From assembly GCA_005798965.1 (NCBI GenBank), contig SYIB01000068.1:1-5754 (forward strand): 5,754 nucleotides of DNA, read 5' to 3'. Source of the stretch: Planctomycetia bacterium (GTDB taxonomy: Bacteria; Planctomycetota; Phycisphaerae; Phycisphaerales; SM1A02). The notes beneath the pieces are model-generated. The model saw nothing but the letters and a program-made list of their open reading frames with translations, ran no database searches and was not told the DNA's origin. Both the position numbers and the translations under genes were made by a program. Shown here in pieces: positions 1-5,754 of the stretch (the first letter of the stretch is position 1; the number at the start of each line of letters is the position of its first letter).

Positions 1-1059
1 GCCAAGGCCGGCCTTGCGGGCCAGCAGCGCACTGAAGGCGCTGACGCGGTCCGAATGGCCGCGGGTGTACGGGTCCTTGGCGTCGATCGCGGCGATGAGC
101 GCGCGCATCGTTCCGCCGAACATCTCGCGCTGCTCCAGGTCCATGCGCAACTGCATGCGCATGCGGGCCAGGTTCGCGAGGGCGAGCGCCGCGAAGTGGC
201 CGAGCGCGCTGGCGAAGCTGACGGCCTCGTCCATGTGGGTGGCGCCACGCTGGCCGCGGCAGTCGAGGTACATCCAGCCGTAGAAGACGCCCGAGTGCAG
301 CACCGGCACCGACACCGCCTGCTGCACATCGAGGTACTGCAGGCTGGCGTTCAGCGTGGCTGCCGTGTTGGCCTCGCCGCTGAACACGCAGACGTGCTCG
401 CGCGAGCGGCGCAGCAGGCTACGGCTGACGAGCAGGTTGCCCTTCGCATCCCGGATCTCGCCCTCGCTCGCGAGGACATCGATGAAGCCCTCGCGTGCGC
501 CCGGGCGCAGGAACCCGACGTTGGTGAATCCAGTGGCGTGCACCAGCGCACTCACGGCGGAGCGCGCGACCTGCTCATCGGTGTGGGCGGCTGCCATGCG
601 CTCGCCGGCGGCAAGCAGCTGAAGCAGGAAGGTCTGCGCCAGCGCCTCGGGCTTCGCGACCGTCGCGGCCTGCACCCTGCCGTCAGCATCGTCGTCGGCA
701 ACGCGGGCGGCGTGAGCGCCGAGGCGCGTCTCTTGGTCGCTCACGACCTGGAGCACGTAAGGCTTGATCTCAAGGCGGTCCTCCGGCTCGATGCGCACCT
801 CGGAGTGCGGCTGCAGCAATGCGCCGTTCACGATGGTGCCTGCCGTGCTCCCGAGATCGCGCAGGCGCCAGTGCCCGGAATGGCCATCACCGGCGGGAGC
901 CCAGGTGAGCGCCGCGTGTCGACGGCTCACGTTGTTCGACGAGAGCCGGAGGTCGGCCTCGGCGGCACGGCCGATCACGAGCGTGCGGTGCAGGTCAAGC
1001 GCGAAGTCGCGCGAGGGTTCCGCGGGGCCTTCGACGATCGTGAGCTTCCAAGTGGGCAT
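1..1059 (-). CDS. FHA-GAF-HD-GYP signalling protein, 3' part beyond the left edge
   Basis: The frame is open from an ATG at 1059 to the window edge (353 codons, no stop), so the C-terminus is missing. Residues about 6-103 form an FHA domain, a phosphothreonine-peptide reader: VIGR at 28-31, SRRH at 45-48 and LGSTAGTIVNG at 69-79 match its conserved GR, SxxH and GSxxG...NG positions. Residues about 140-297 look like a GAF sensor domain (GVFYGWMYLDC near 257-267, then a hydrophobic helix), a fold-level judgement. From about 313 an HD-GYP domain begins: LIAAIDAKDPYTRGHSDRV at 321-339 is the typical opening, with His335 as the first expected metal ligand; the HD, HHE and GYP motifs lie outside the window. 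HD-GYP domains usually hydrolyse cyclic-di-GMP. No signal peptide or membrane segment is visible, so it is probably cytoplasmic. The ATG lies 8 bases after the prepilin stop without a strong ribosome site, suggesting translational coupling. Activity cannot be judged without the catalytic half. Confidence 0.9.
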   Translation of the reverse strand, partial: MPTWKLTIVEGPAEPSRDFALDLHRTLVIGRAAEADLRLSSNNVSRRHAALTWAPAGDGHSGHWRLRDLGSTAGTIVNGALLQPHSEVRIEPEDRLEIKPYVLQVVSDQETRLGAHAARVADDDADGRVQAATVAKPEALAQTFLLQLLAAGERMAAAHTDEQVARSAVSALVHATGFTNVGFLRPGAREGFIDVLASEGEIRDAKGNLLVSRSLLRRSREHVCVFSGEANTAATLNASLQYLDVQQAVSVPVLHSGVFYGWMYLDCRGQRGATHMDEAVSFASALGHFAALALANLARMRMQLRMDLEQREMFGGTMRALIAAIDAKDPYTRGHSDRVSAFSALLARKAGLG

Positions 1060-1067
1060 GGCTTGAT

Positions 1068-1970
1068 TCACTCATCCGTCGCGGGACCCATCGGGTCCCA
1101 GATGAGGTCAGCCGTGTTCCAGTCACCGCCCGGCGTGTTGGGGTCGCGCGAATCCTGCGCGTTGGTGGTGGCCTTCGCGTTCTCGACGAGCGCGACATGG
1201 CCATCGGCGAAGAGCATGTGCCCGCCCTGGAAGTGGCGCGCCGCAAAGCGCTTCCAGTCACAGCGATGGCGCGCGAGATCCTTGTCGTAGTAGACGTCGT
1301 TGACTGGGAGCTCGTCCTGGTTGGCCCGCATCTCGAGCATGAGGATCGTGCGCGACGAGTCCTTGATTTGCGAAAGCCGCACGCTCTTCTTCGCGAGCTC
1401 CTCGCCGATGCGGATCGGATCGCTGATCCCCTGCACGTATTCGACGTCGTTGAAGTCACGACCGAGGAAGGTGTTGTTCAGCTGCGAGTTGGGGACGTAG
1501 TTGAAGTAGAGGGCCGAGTACTGGCCGCCATTGGGCGCGGTGGGATCCGGGAACGGCCACGGCGCACCATCTTGGGGCGTGGCTGCCGGGTCGACGAAGA
1601 TGCTGTTCTCGAGCGTCGGCACGCCGGTCTGATTGGTGTTGGCGGCGTTGACCACCTCGCGGTACGACGGACCATCGACCAGCGGCGGCACGGCGTTCGC
1701 CCAGAATTGCTTGGTGCGCAGATTCACCCCGAACTGGTTCAGGTCCTTCAGGCCCTCCCACGGGAGCCGATCCTTGTTCAGGCTCGTGTACGCGATGGTG
1801 CCGACGCCCCACTGCTTCATGTTGCTCTGGCTGGCGCCGGCGCGCGCCGTGGCGCGGACCGAGCCGATCGCCGGCAGGATCAGGCCGATCAGGATGACGA
1901 TGATGCCGATCACCACCAACACCTCGATCAAGGTGAAGGCGGTCCGTTCGAGGCGTAAGCGTGCAGGCAT
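1068..1970 (-). CDS. Prepilin-type protein with N-terminal methylation motif and H-X9-DG motif
   Basis: This 300-residue protein has a type IV prepilin / type II secretion pseudopilin N-terminus. A short basic leader (residues 1-11) is followed by FTLIEVLVV and a hydrophobic helix to about residue 35. Prepilin peptidase should cut between Ala11 and Phe12, leaving Glu16 at the +5 position that guides assembly. Near the C-terminus, His246 is followed by nine residues and Asp256-Gly257 (HFQGGHMLFADG), the H-X9-DG motif typical of the large planctomycete prepilin-like family often containing DUF1559. The middle (about 50-240) is soluble, rich in Asn, Pro and aromatic residues, and would be the exported globular part. 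Such proteins are thought to belong to a type II secretion or pilus-like apparatus, but their individual roles are mostly unknown and planctomycete genomes carry many copies. A purine-rich GGGGAG lies only one base before the ATG, so the ribosome site is not convincing. The gene starts 33 bases after the dockerin-like gene and is probably co-transcribed with both neighbours. Confidence 0.93.
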   Translation of the reverse strand: MPARLRLERTAFTLIEVLVVIGIIVILIGLILPAIGSVRATARAGASQSNMKQWGVGTIAYTSLNKDRLPWEGLKDLNQFGVNLRTKQFWANAVPPLVDGPSYREVVNAANTNQTGVPTLENSIFVDPAATPQDGAPWPFPDPTAPNGGQYSALYFNYVPNSQLNNTFLGRDFNDVEYVQGISDPIRIGEELAKKSVRLSQIKDSSRTILMLEMRANQDELPVNDVYYDKDLARHRCDWKRFAARHFQGGHMLFADGHVALVENAKATTNAQDSRDPNTPGGDWNTADLIWDPMGPATDE

Positions 1971-2003
1971 GCTCCCCGCACTCTACCTGATCAGGGGCGT
2001 GAC
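1971..2003 (-). other. Short spacer between dockerin-like gene and prepilin gene
   Basis: The 33-base gap contains a perfect 10-base palindrome, CCTGATCAGG, at 1986-1995. No T-run follows on the minus strand, so it is not a convincing terminator, and read-through into the prepilin gene is expected. GGTAGAG and GGGGAG are purine-rich, but neither is ideally placed for the ATG at 1970. Confidence 0.4.
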
Positions 2004-3779
2004 TCAGCCGGTCCAGTTCGACAACATGATGCCCAGATCGCCACCATCGACCAGGCCGTTGCCGTCAAAGTCGGCCGATGGCTCCGCGGTGAGGAAGACG
2101 GCCAGGAGCAGGCCAAGGTCTTCGCCGTTGACCAGGCCGTCACCATTGGTGTCACCCGGAGTCGACGGGGCTTCCGCGACGCAGCCATCGATCGGCAGGT
2201 TCGAGAGATCCTGCGTGGCCACCGAGCCGGTTTCGCAGACATCCCAGGTGTTCGGCCGGCCGAACGTGCTGGTGATCGCGTCGTCGAACTCGGCGTTGGC
2301 AGCCGTGGTGCGCGCGATGCCCGTGCGGAGGCGGCAGACGTCGGTGCTGCCGACGGCACCCCGGAAGTAGTAGATGCTCCCCTCGCCCGACGGGAACAGC
2401 ACCGTCGCGCCCGAAGCATCACGCACCGACACGCGCCAGTCGTCGTTGCTCGTGTCGAAGTCGCCGTTCACGTGGCCCGGCTTGTTGCTGGTCGTGCCAT
2501 CGACGAGCGCCGTGTCGAAGGTGTTGATGTTGACCCAGCGGTCGGTGGTGCCGTTGAACGACAGGTCGCTGTCGAGGCCCCCCTGCGCCGTCGTGAGTTC
2601 GGTGAACGTCAGGATCGTTCCGGCGCGGACATCGGACCAGAACGAAGCCTGGCTGAGCGTGATCGTGCCGAACTGGGCATCCGCCACTTCCTCCCAGTCG
2701 AGCCGCCAGCCGCGCATGTCGAGGTGATCGGTGACGACGACGAGCTCCATCCAGTCGCCGCCGTTGCCGACCACGCGCCCGAAGAACGCATCGCTCGAGA
2801 ACGCGCCGGTCGCGTCGCCGGTGGCCGTGCCGCCGCCGAGGTAGCCGAGTGCATCGACGGCGTTGTATTCGTTCAGCACGATGGCGCTGCAGCTCTCGCA
2901 GAGCTCGCCGAGGATCGACGCGCGCATCGCCGTGAAGTCCTGGCGCTCCTTGCACGCAGTCAGGTCGTTGGTCCACGCGTTGGGCTGGCCGAACGAGCTG
3001 CTGTTGGCGTCGGTGAAGTTGAAGGCGCTGAAGGTCCCGGTGGGCTGACCTTCGTACCGGCAGGCTTCCTTGCTGTTCACGCCGCTGCCGCCCCAACCGC
3101 CCGAGACGTTCTCGCCGATGAGCGGCTGGTGGATCGTGTCCTGCGGCGTCATGATGCGGCAGCGCCAGTTGTCGTTGCCCACGTCGAGCGGGTCGTCGTA
3201 GCCGGGGTTGGTTGGGTCGACCACGTTGGCCAGGGCTTCCACGAGCGCAAGACCTGCGGCATCGTTCAGGCAGATGTTGATCCACCAGTCGCCGTTGCAG
3301 GGATCGAAGGTCAGGTCGGTGTCACGGCCGCCAGCGCTCGCGGGATTCTCCGTGATGGTCAGGATGGTGCCGGCACGGAGGTCACTGAGCAGCGCCACGT
3401 CGCGGAAGGTGATCTGGCCCTGCGGCACGCTCACGCTGCCGTACCAGTAGTCGTTCTGGCCGTCGGCGTCGGTGGCGCCGATCTCGGCCCACTGCACCTT
3501 GAAGCCGCGGATGTCGGCATGATCCTGGACGATCACAAACTCGAGCCAGTCACCGCCGTTGCCCAGCGCACGGCCGAAGTACTGGTCCTCGTCCGCAGCG
3601 CACGAGAAGCCACCCGGACCTTCGGGGCTCGGGCAGGTTGGCGTTGCGGCATCGGGGTTGTTGAGCCACTTCGTGCTGCCGACCGCGCTGTATTCGTTCA
3701 GGTGGATGCGCACGGCCTGGGCTGAGGCAGCCGAGGCGAGGGTCAGCGCGGCGATGGTGGACAGGACGGCGTGGTGCAT
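2004..3779 (-). CDS. Secreted protein with two lamin-tail-like repeats and a C-terminal dockerin-like module
   Basis: The 591-residue product starts with a Sec signal peptide (hydrophobic stretch about 5-18, probable cut after ASA at residue 20). Two related units follow. Unit 1 (about 24-272) and unit 2 (about 299-513) share, in order: HLNEYSAV / VLNEYNAV, FFGR or YFGR, GNGGDW(L/M)E(F/L)V, a D(I/M)RG(F/W) step, SD(L/V)RAGTIL, ND(N/D)WR, a CR pair, and an FG(Q/R)PN(A/T)W end. The NEY...WxELV...LxGW pattern resembles lamin tail domains, which occur in secreted bacterial proteins; this is a motif-level call. Residues 541-590 are a dockerin-like module with two calcium loops, DTNGDGLVNGED and DFDGNGLVDGGD, each followed by DLG and a hydrophobic helix. 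In this lineage such modules are common without cellulosomes and may serve attachment or sorting. GAGGAG eight bases before the ATG supports the start. No catalytic motif was recognised; the function is unknown, and an exported or surface location is likely. Confidence 0.9.
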   Translation of the reverse strand: MHHAVLSTIAALTLASAASAQAVRIHLNEYSAVGSTKWLNNPDAATPTCPSPEGPGGFSCAADEDQYFGRALGNGGDWLEFVIVQDHADIRGFKVQWAEIGATDADGQNDYWYGSVSVPQGQITFRDVALLSDLRAGTILTITENPASAGGRDTDLTFDPCNGDWWINICLNDAAGLALVEALANVVDPTNPGYDDPLDVGNDNWRCRIMTPQDTIHQPLIGENVSGGWGGSGVNSKEACRYEGQPTGTFSAFNFTDANSSSFGQPNAWTNDLTACKERQDFTAMRASILGELCESCSAIVLNEYNAVDALGYLGGGTATGDATGAFSSDAFFGRVVGNGGDWMELVVVTDHLDMRGWRLDWEEVADAQFGTITLSQASFWSDVRAGTILTFTELTTAQGGLDSDLSFNGTTDRWVNINTFDTALVDGTTSNKPGHVNGDFDTSNDDWRVSVRDASGATVLFPSGEGSIYYFRGAVGSTDVCRLRTGIARTTAANAEFDDAITSTFGRPNTWDVCETGSVATQDLSNLPIDGCVAEAPSTPGDTNGDGLVNGEDLGLLLAVFLTAEPSADFDGNGLVDGGDLGIMLSNWTG

Positions 3780-3787
3780 CGTGGTGT

Positions 3788-3793
3788 CTCCTC
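3788..3793 (-). promoter_or_regulatory. Ribosome binding site of the lamin-tail/dockerin gene
   Basis: Read on the minus strand this is GAGGAG, eight bases before the ATG at 3779. It is the only clear Shine-Dalgarno sequence in the window and supports the chosen start. Confidence 0.75.
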
Positions 3794-3850
3794 GATCCGG
3801 GGCAACCGCTTGGAGCGGGGCCGAACCGGCAAAGACTCCACCATAACTTT

Positions 3851-3867
3851 GTTCAGTTCCCGTTCAG
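3851..3867. repeat. GTTCAG direct repeat with 11-base period
   Basis: GTTCAG occurs at 3851-3856 and again at 3862-3867, exactly 11 bases apart, about one helical turn. Tandem half-sites with this spacing are typical of winged-helix response regulators such as the PhoB/PhoP family. The repeat lies between the two divergent genes, overlapping where promoters would be expected. Only two units are clear; the adjoining 11-base steps do not match. Binding by a regulator is inference. Confidence 0.45.
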
Positions 3868-3869
3868 CC

Positions 3870-3899
3870 CCGCCCTGATCCAACATATTCCGCCCCGAT
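3870..3899. repeat. Imperfect 10-base direct repeat with 20-base period
   Basis: CCGCCCTGAT (3870-3879) and CCGCCCCGAT (3890-3899) match at nine of ten positions and start exactly 20 bases apart, close to two helical turns. They flank the AT-rich ACATATT patch in the control region of the rightward gene. They may be operator half-sites or chance in GC-rich DNA. Confidence 0.35.
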
Positions 3900-3923
3900 T
3901 AGCGCTGCCGATAGCCTCGTGTG

Positions 3924-5483
3924 ATGCTCTCGATCGCCGGGATCCTCGTTGCGACCGCGCTTGCTCAGGTGCCCCCGCCGTGGCTGACGCACATGGCCAC
4001 CCACGACAGCGGGCGCTTCATGCAGTCGGCGAGCGAGATCGCCGCGCGCTCTCCCAAGGGTGATGCGCTGCTGGTGATCGATGCCGCGCGTGGCCTCGTC
4101 GAACTCGCCATGTCGGCCGACGGCACGCTGACGCAGCGGTCGATCATCTCCATGCCACGAGCCAACAGCGTGGCGGTCCATGGCGATGTGGTTGCCGTGG
4201 CCTGCGCGGCGCCCCAGCCCGGCGATGCGGGCGTCGTGCACTTCCTCGATCGTGATCTTGAACCCATCGCCACCGTCGCGGTCGGCGTGGGCCCCGACAT
4301 GGTCACGTTCACGCCAGATGGCCGGCGGGTCCTGGTCGCCAACGAGGGCGAACCGTCGACCGATGGACTGATCGATGCACCCGGGTCCGTCTCGATCATC
4401 GACGTCTCCGCGGGAGCGCGGACCGCCACGGTCGAGACGGTGGGCTTCCACGGCTTCGATCCGCAGGCCGAGGCGCTCGCGAAGCGCGGCGTGCACCTGG
4501 CGCTGCGCCACGTACCGCTCTCGGTGCAGGCTGAACCCGAGTACATCGCGTGTTCGCCCGACGGCACGCTCGCGTTCATTGGCCTCCAGGAGATCGCCGC
4601 GGTGGCGGTCCTTGACCTCGCCTCGGGGCAGATCACCGCGCTGCTACCACTGGGAACCAAGGACTTTTCGCGGCCGGGTGCGGGCCTCGATCCGAACGAT
4701 CGGGACGGTGGTGCCAAGATCGCGCTGCACCCGGTCCGTGGCCTCGTGCAGCCTGATGCGATCGCCTGCTTCGAGCATGGTGGCACGCTCTGGCTCGTCA
4801 CCGCGAATGAGGGCGAGGAGCGCGAGCAGGGTTCCTTCAAGGAGGGCGTGCGATGGGGCGCGGCCACGCGCTCACCTGCTGCGCCCCGTGCGCCCGAACT
4901 CGATCGACTGATCGTGTCGCGCGTGGCCTCGGATGCCGATGGCGACGGCATGCTCGATCAGCCCGTGGCCTTCGGGGGCCGGAGCATCTCGCTGTGGCGA
5001 TACGTGCCCGCCACCGCCGATGCATCGCCGCGGCTCGAGCTGGGTTGGGACAGCGGCGATGCGTTCGAGCGCCTGGTCGCCGAGCGGCATCCCGCGAGCT
5101 TCAACGCCGACCTCGATGCAGCGCCATGGGCCGATGGCCGCAGCGATGCCAAGGGCCCCGAGCCAGAAGGCCTCGCGATCGGCATGGTCGATGGAAAGCG
5201 CCTTGGTTTCATTGGGCTCGAGCGCTCGCACGGGATCGTCGTCATCGACCTGACCGATCCGGCGGCTCCGCGCGTGATCGATCACATGACGCGGTGCGAC
5301 CCCACGGTCGATCTGGCTACGGCTGCCAAGGATCCCGCCGTGCTGAAGGCTGCAGGAGATCTTGCCCCAGAGGGCGTGCTCTTCATCCCTGCGGATCGCA
5401 ATCCGACCAAGCGACCGCTGGTCGTGACCTGCAACGAGGTCAGCGGCACGACCACGGTGTGGGCCATCGGCCCCGCGAAATGA
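3924..5483 (+). CDS. Secreted choice-of-anchor I family protein (beta-propeller-like)
   Basis: The 519-residue product matches the choice-of-anchor I family along its whole length. In order: AAR(S)P...LLVIDAARGLVELA (family phrase for recorded state), TPDGRRVLVANEGEPS at 130-145, GSVSIIDVS, EPEYIACSPDG near 204-214, NDRDGG at 258-263, QPDAIACFEHGGTLWLVTANEGEE near 276-299, a DADGDG calcium-type loop from 337, FGGRSISLW at 350-358, DSGDAFERL at 376-384, DGRSDAKGPEPEG at 404-416, FIGLERSHG at 429-437 and NEVSGTTTVW at 504-513. The repeating strand pattern suggests a beta-propeller. Database entries are often labelled alkaline phosphatase, but no phosphatase active site is recognised here. A short signal peptide (residues 1-14, cut at ALA|Q) indicates export; it has no Lys or Arg before the hydrophobic core. 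An in-frame TAG at 3912 limits the start to GTG 3921 or ATG 3924; neither has a ribosome site, so translation may be leaderless. Unusually, no anchoring domain follows the core. Confidence 0.92.
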   Translation: MLSIAGILVATALAQVPPPWLTHMATHDSGRFMQSASEIAARSPKGDALLVIDAARGLVELAMSADGTLTQRSIISMPRANSVAVHGDVVAVACAAPQPGDAGVVHFLDRDLEPIATVAVGVGPDMVTFTPDGRRVLVANEGEPSTDGLIDAPGSVSIIDVSAGARTATVETVGFHGFDPQAEALAKRGVHLALRHVPLSVQAEPEYIACSPDGTLAFIGLQEIAAVAVLDLASGQITALLPLGTKDFSRPGAGLDPNDRDGGAKIALHPVRGLVQPDAIACFEHGGTLWLVTANEGEEREQGSFKEGVRWGAATRSPAAPRAPELDRLIVSRVASDADGDGMLDQPVAFGGRSISLWRYVPATADASPRLELGWDSGDAFERLVAERHPASFNADLDAAPWADGRSDAKGPEPEGLAIGMVDGKRLGFIGLERSHGIVVIDLTDPAAPRVIDHMTRCDPTVDLATAAKDPAVLKAAGDLAPEGVLFIPADRNPTKRPLVVTCNEVSGTTTVWAIGPAK

Positions 5484-5489
5484 CCGCAC

Positions 5490-5754
5490 TCAGGGGCAGT
5501 CGCCCCAGCCACCGAGCAGCGCACCAAGATCGGCGCCGTCGGTCTGCCCGTCGCCGGTGAGATCGCCGGACGAGGTGCCCCACCCACCGAGCACGAAACC
5601 GAGGTCGGCGCCATCGACCGTGCCGTTGCCATCGAGATCACCCGGGCAGCACGATGCGCCAACCGTGATCGCGCAGGCTTGCGCAAGCTGCCATTCGCCC
5701 GCTTCCGCATCACCGTCGCCATCGAGGCTCTGCGGCACCTGCAGCACAGCGCGC
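5490..5754 (-). CDS. C-terminal end of a secreted protein with a dockerin-like module, 5' part beyond the right edge
   Basis: The frame is open from the right edge to a TGA at 5490-5492, giving the last 87 or so residues; the true start lies outside. The tail carries two calcium loops, DLDGNGTVDGAD and DLTGDGQTDGAD, each followed by DLG, a short hydrophobic helix and GGWG, and it ends in GDCP. In the second loop the third coordinating position is Thr instead of Asp or Asn, which may weaken calcium binding. Just before the module, LDGDGDAEAGEW is acidic, and a CC pair precedes the first loop. This two-repeat ending is characteristic of exported Phycisphaerae proteins; its role (attachment, sorting or stability) is not established. 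The main domain is not visible, so the overall function cannot be named. Its stop lies 6 bases from the stop of the facing gene. Confidence 0.85.
   Translation of the reverse strand, partial: RAVLQVPQSLDGDGDAEAGEWQLAQACAITVGASCCPGDLDGNGTVDGADLGFVLGGWGTSSGDLTGDGQTDGADLGALLGGWGDCP

Larger units (their letters stand above)
3780..3923. promoter_or_regulatory. Divergent intergenic control region
   Basis: This is the only sizeable gap and must carry the promoters of the leftward three-gene block and of the rightward choice-of-anchor I gene. The left part (3780-3835) would be leader RNA for the leftward block and holds two short hairpins, CCGCT-tgg-AGCGG at 3806-3818 and GCCG-aac-CGGC at 3820-3830. 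The middle (3836-3900) is locally AT-richer and contains two direct-repeat pairs. TATGGT on the minus strand around 3840-3845 is a possible -10 for the leftward block, and CATATT at 3884-3889 a possible -10 for the rightward gene. Neither has a good -35 partner, so exact promoters are not assigned. Confidence 0.6.

Noticed and set aside
55..1290. Long rightward open frame of 411 codons
   Set aside because: It lies opposite the FHA-GAF-HD-GYP gene and the prepilin gene, crosses both, is low in complexity (Ala, Arg, Val, His) and matches no family. It is a shadow of GC-rich codon use.
1986..1995. CCTGATCAGG palindrome as terminator or operator
   Set aside because: It is too short for a stable hairpin, has no T-run, and sits inside a probable operon. 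Ten-base palindromes are expected by chance at this rate.
2472..3725. Long rightward open frame of 417 codons
   Set aside because: It is antisense to the repeat/dockerin gene, which has a signal peptide, ribosome site and clear domains. The antisense product has repetitive Val-Ala-Glu-rich composition and no recognisable domain.
3864..4511. Leftward open frame opposite the choice-of-anchor I gene
   Set aside because: The plus strand shows continuous family motifs along its full length; the opposite frame is His/Arg/Gly-rich and unrecognisable.
5493..5506. GGGGC-agtc-GCCCC hairpin as a terminator for the rightward gene
   Set aside because: It has only five base pairs, no T-run, and lies inside the coding end of the facing dockerin-like gene (codons for GDCP), so the GC-rich coding sequence explains it.
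5503..5640. Similar DNA blocks about 75 to 80 bases apart, considered as a DNA repeat element
   Set aside because: They encode the two DLGxxLGGWG calcium-loop halves of the dockerin-like tail, so protein-level duplication explains them.

Overview
The window looks like chromosomal DNA from a high-GC planctomycete, most likely a member of the Phycisphaerae. This is inferred from three family hallmarks: dockerin-like paired calcium-loop C-termini of the GDxxGDGxVxGxDLGxLLxxW kind, a prepilin with an H-X9-DG motif, and a long secreted protein built from lamin-tail-like repeats. No RNA gene, mobile element, CRISPR array or phage signal was seen. Coding density is very high, and the only intergenic gap above 50 bases is about 144 bases long.

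Layout. Three genes read leftward in a tight block: a secreted two-repeat protein with a C-terminal dockerin-like module (3779 to 2004), a prepilin-type H-X9-DG protein (1970 to 1068), and an FHA-GAF-HD-GYP signalling protein (1059 to beyond the left edge). The gaps are 33 and 8 bases, so co-transcription is likely. To the right of a divergent promoter region (3780-3923), one gene reads rightward: a secreted choice-of-anchor I family protein (3924-5483). Its end faces, across 6 bases, the end of a leftward gene that enters from the right edge and shows only its dockerin-like tail.

How the genes may work together. The leftward block combines an exported, putatively surface-attached protein, a pseudopilin or pilin-like component of a type II secretion or type IV pilus-type machine, and a cytoplasmic protein that pairs a phosphothreonine-reading FHA domain with a probable cyclic-di-GMP phosphodiesterase. 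A link between envelope proteins and c-di-GMP signalling is plausible but is inference from gene order alone. The divergent gene belongs to a family often labelled alkaline phosphatase in databases. Its upstream region holds an 11-base-spaced direct repeat with the geometry of a response-regulator box, which is the most testable regulatory lead here.

Most of the window is ordinary for this lineage. The points worth following are the divergent control region with two nested direct-repeat pairs, the apparent lack of any anchor on the choice-of-anchor I protein, the asymmetric cysteines in the duplicated repeat protein, and the prepilin / FHA-GAF-HD-GYP pairing.
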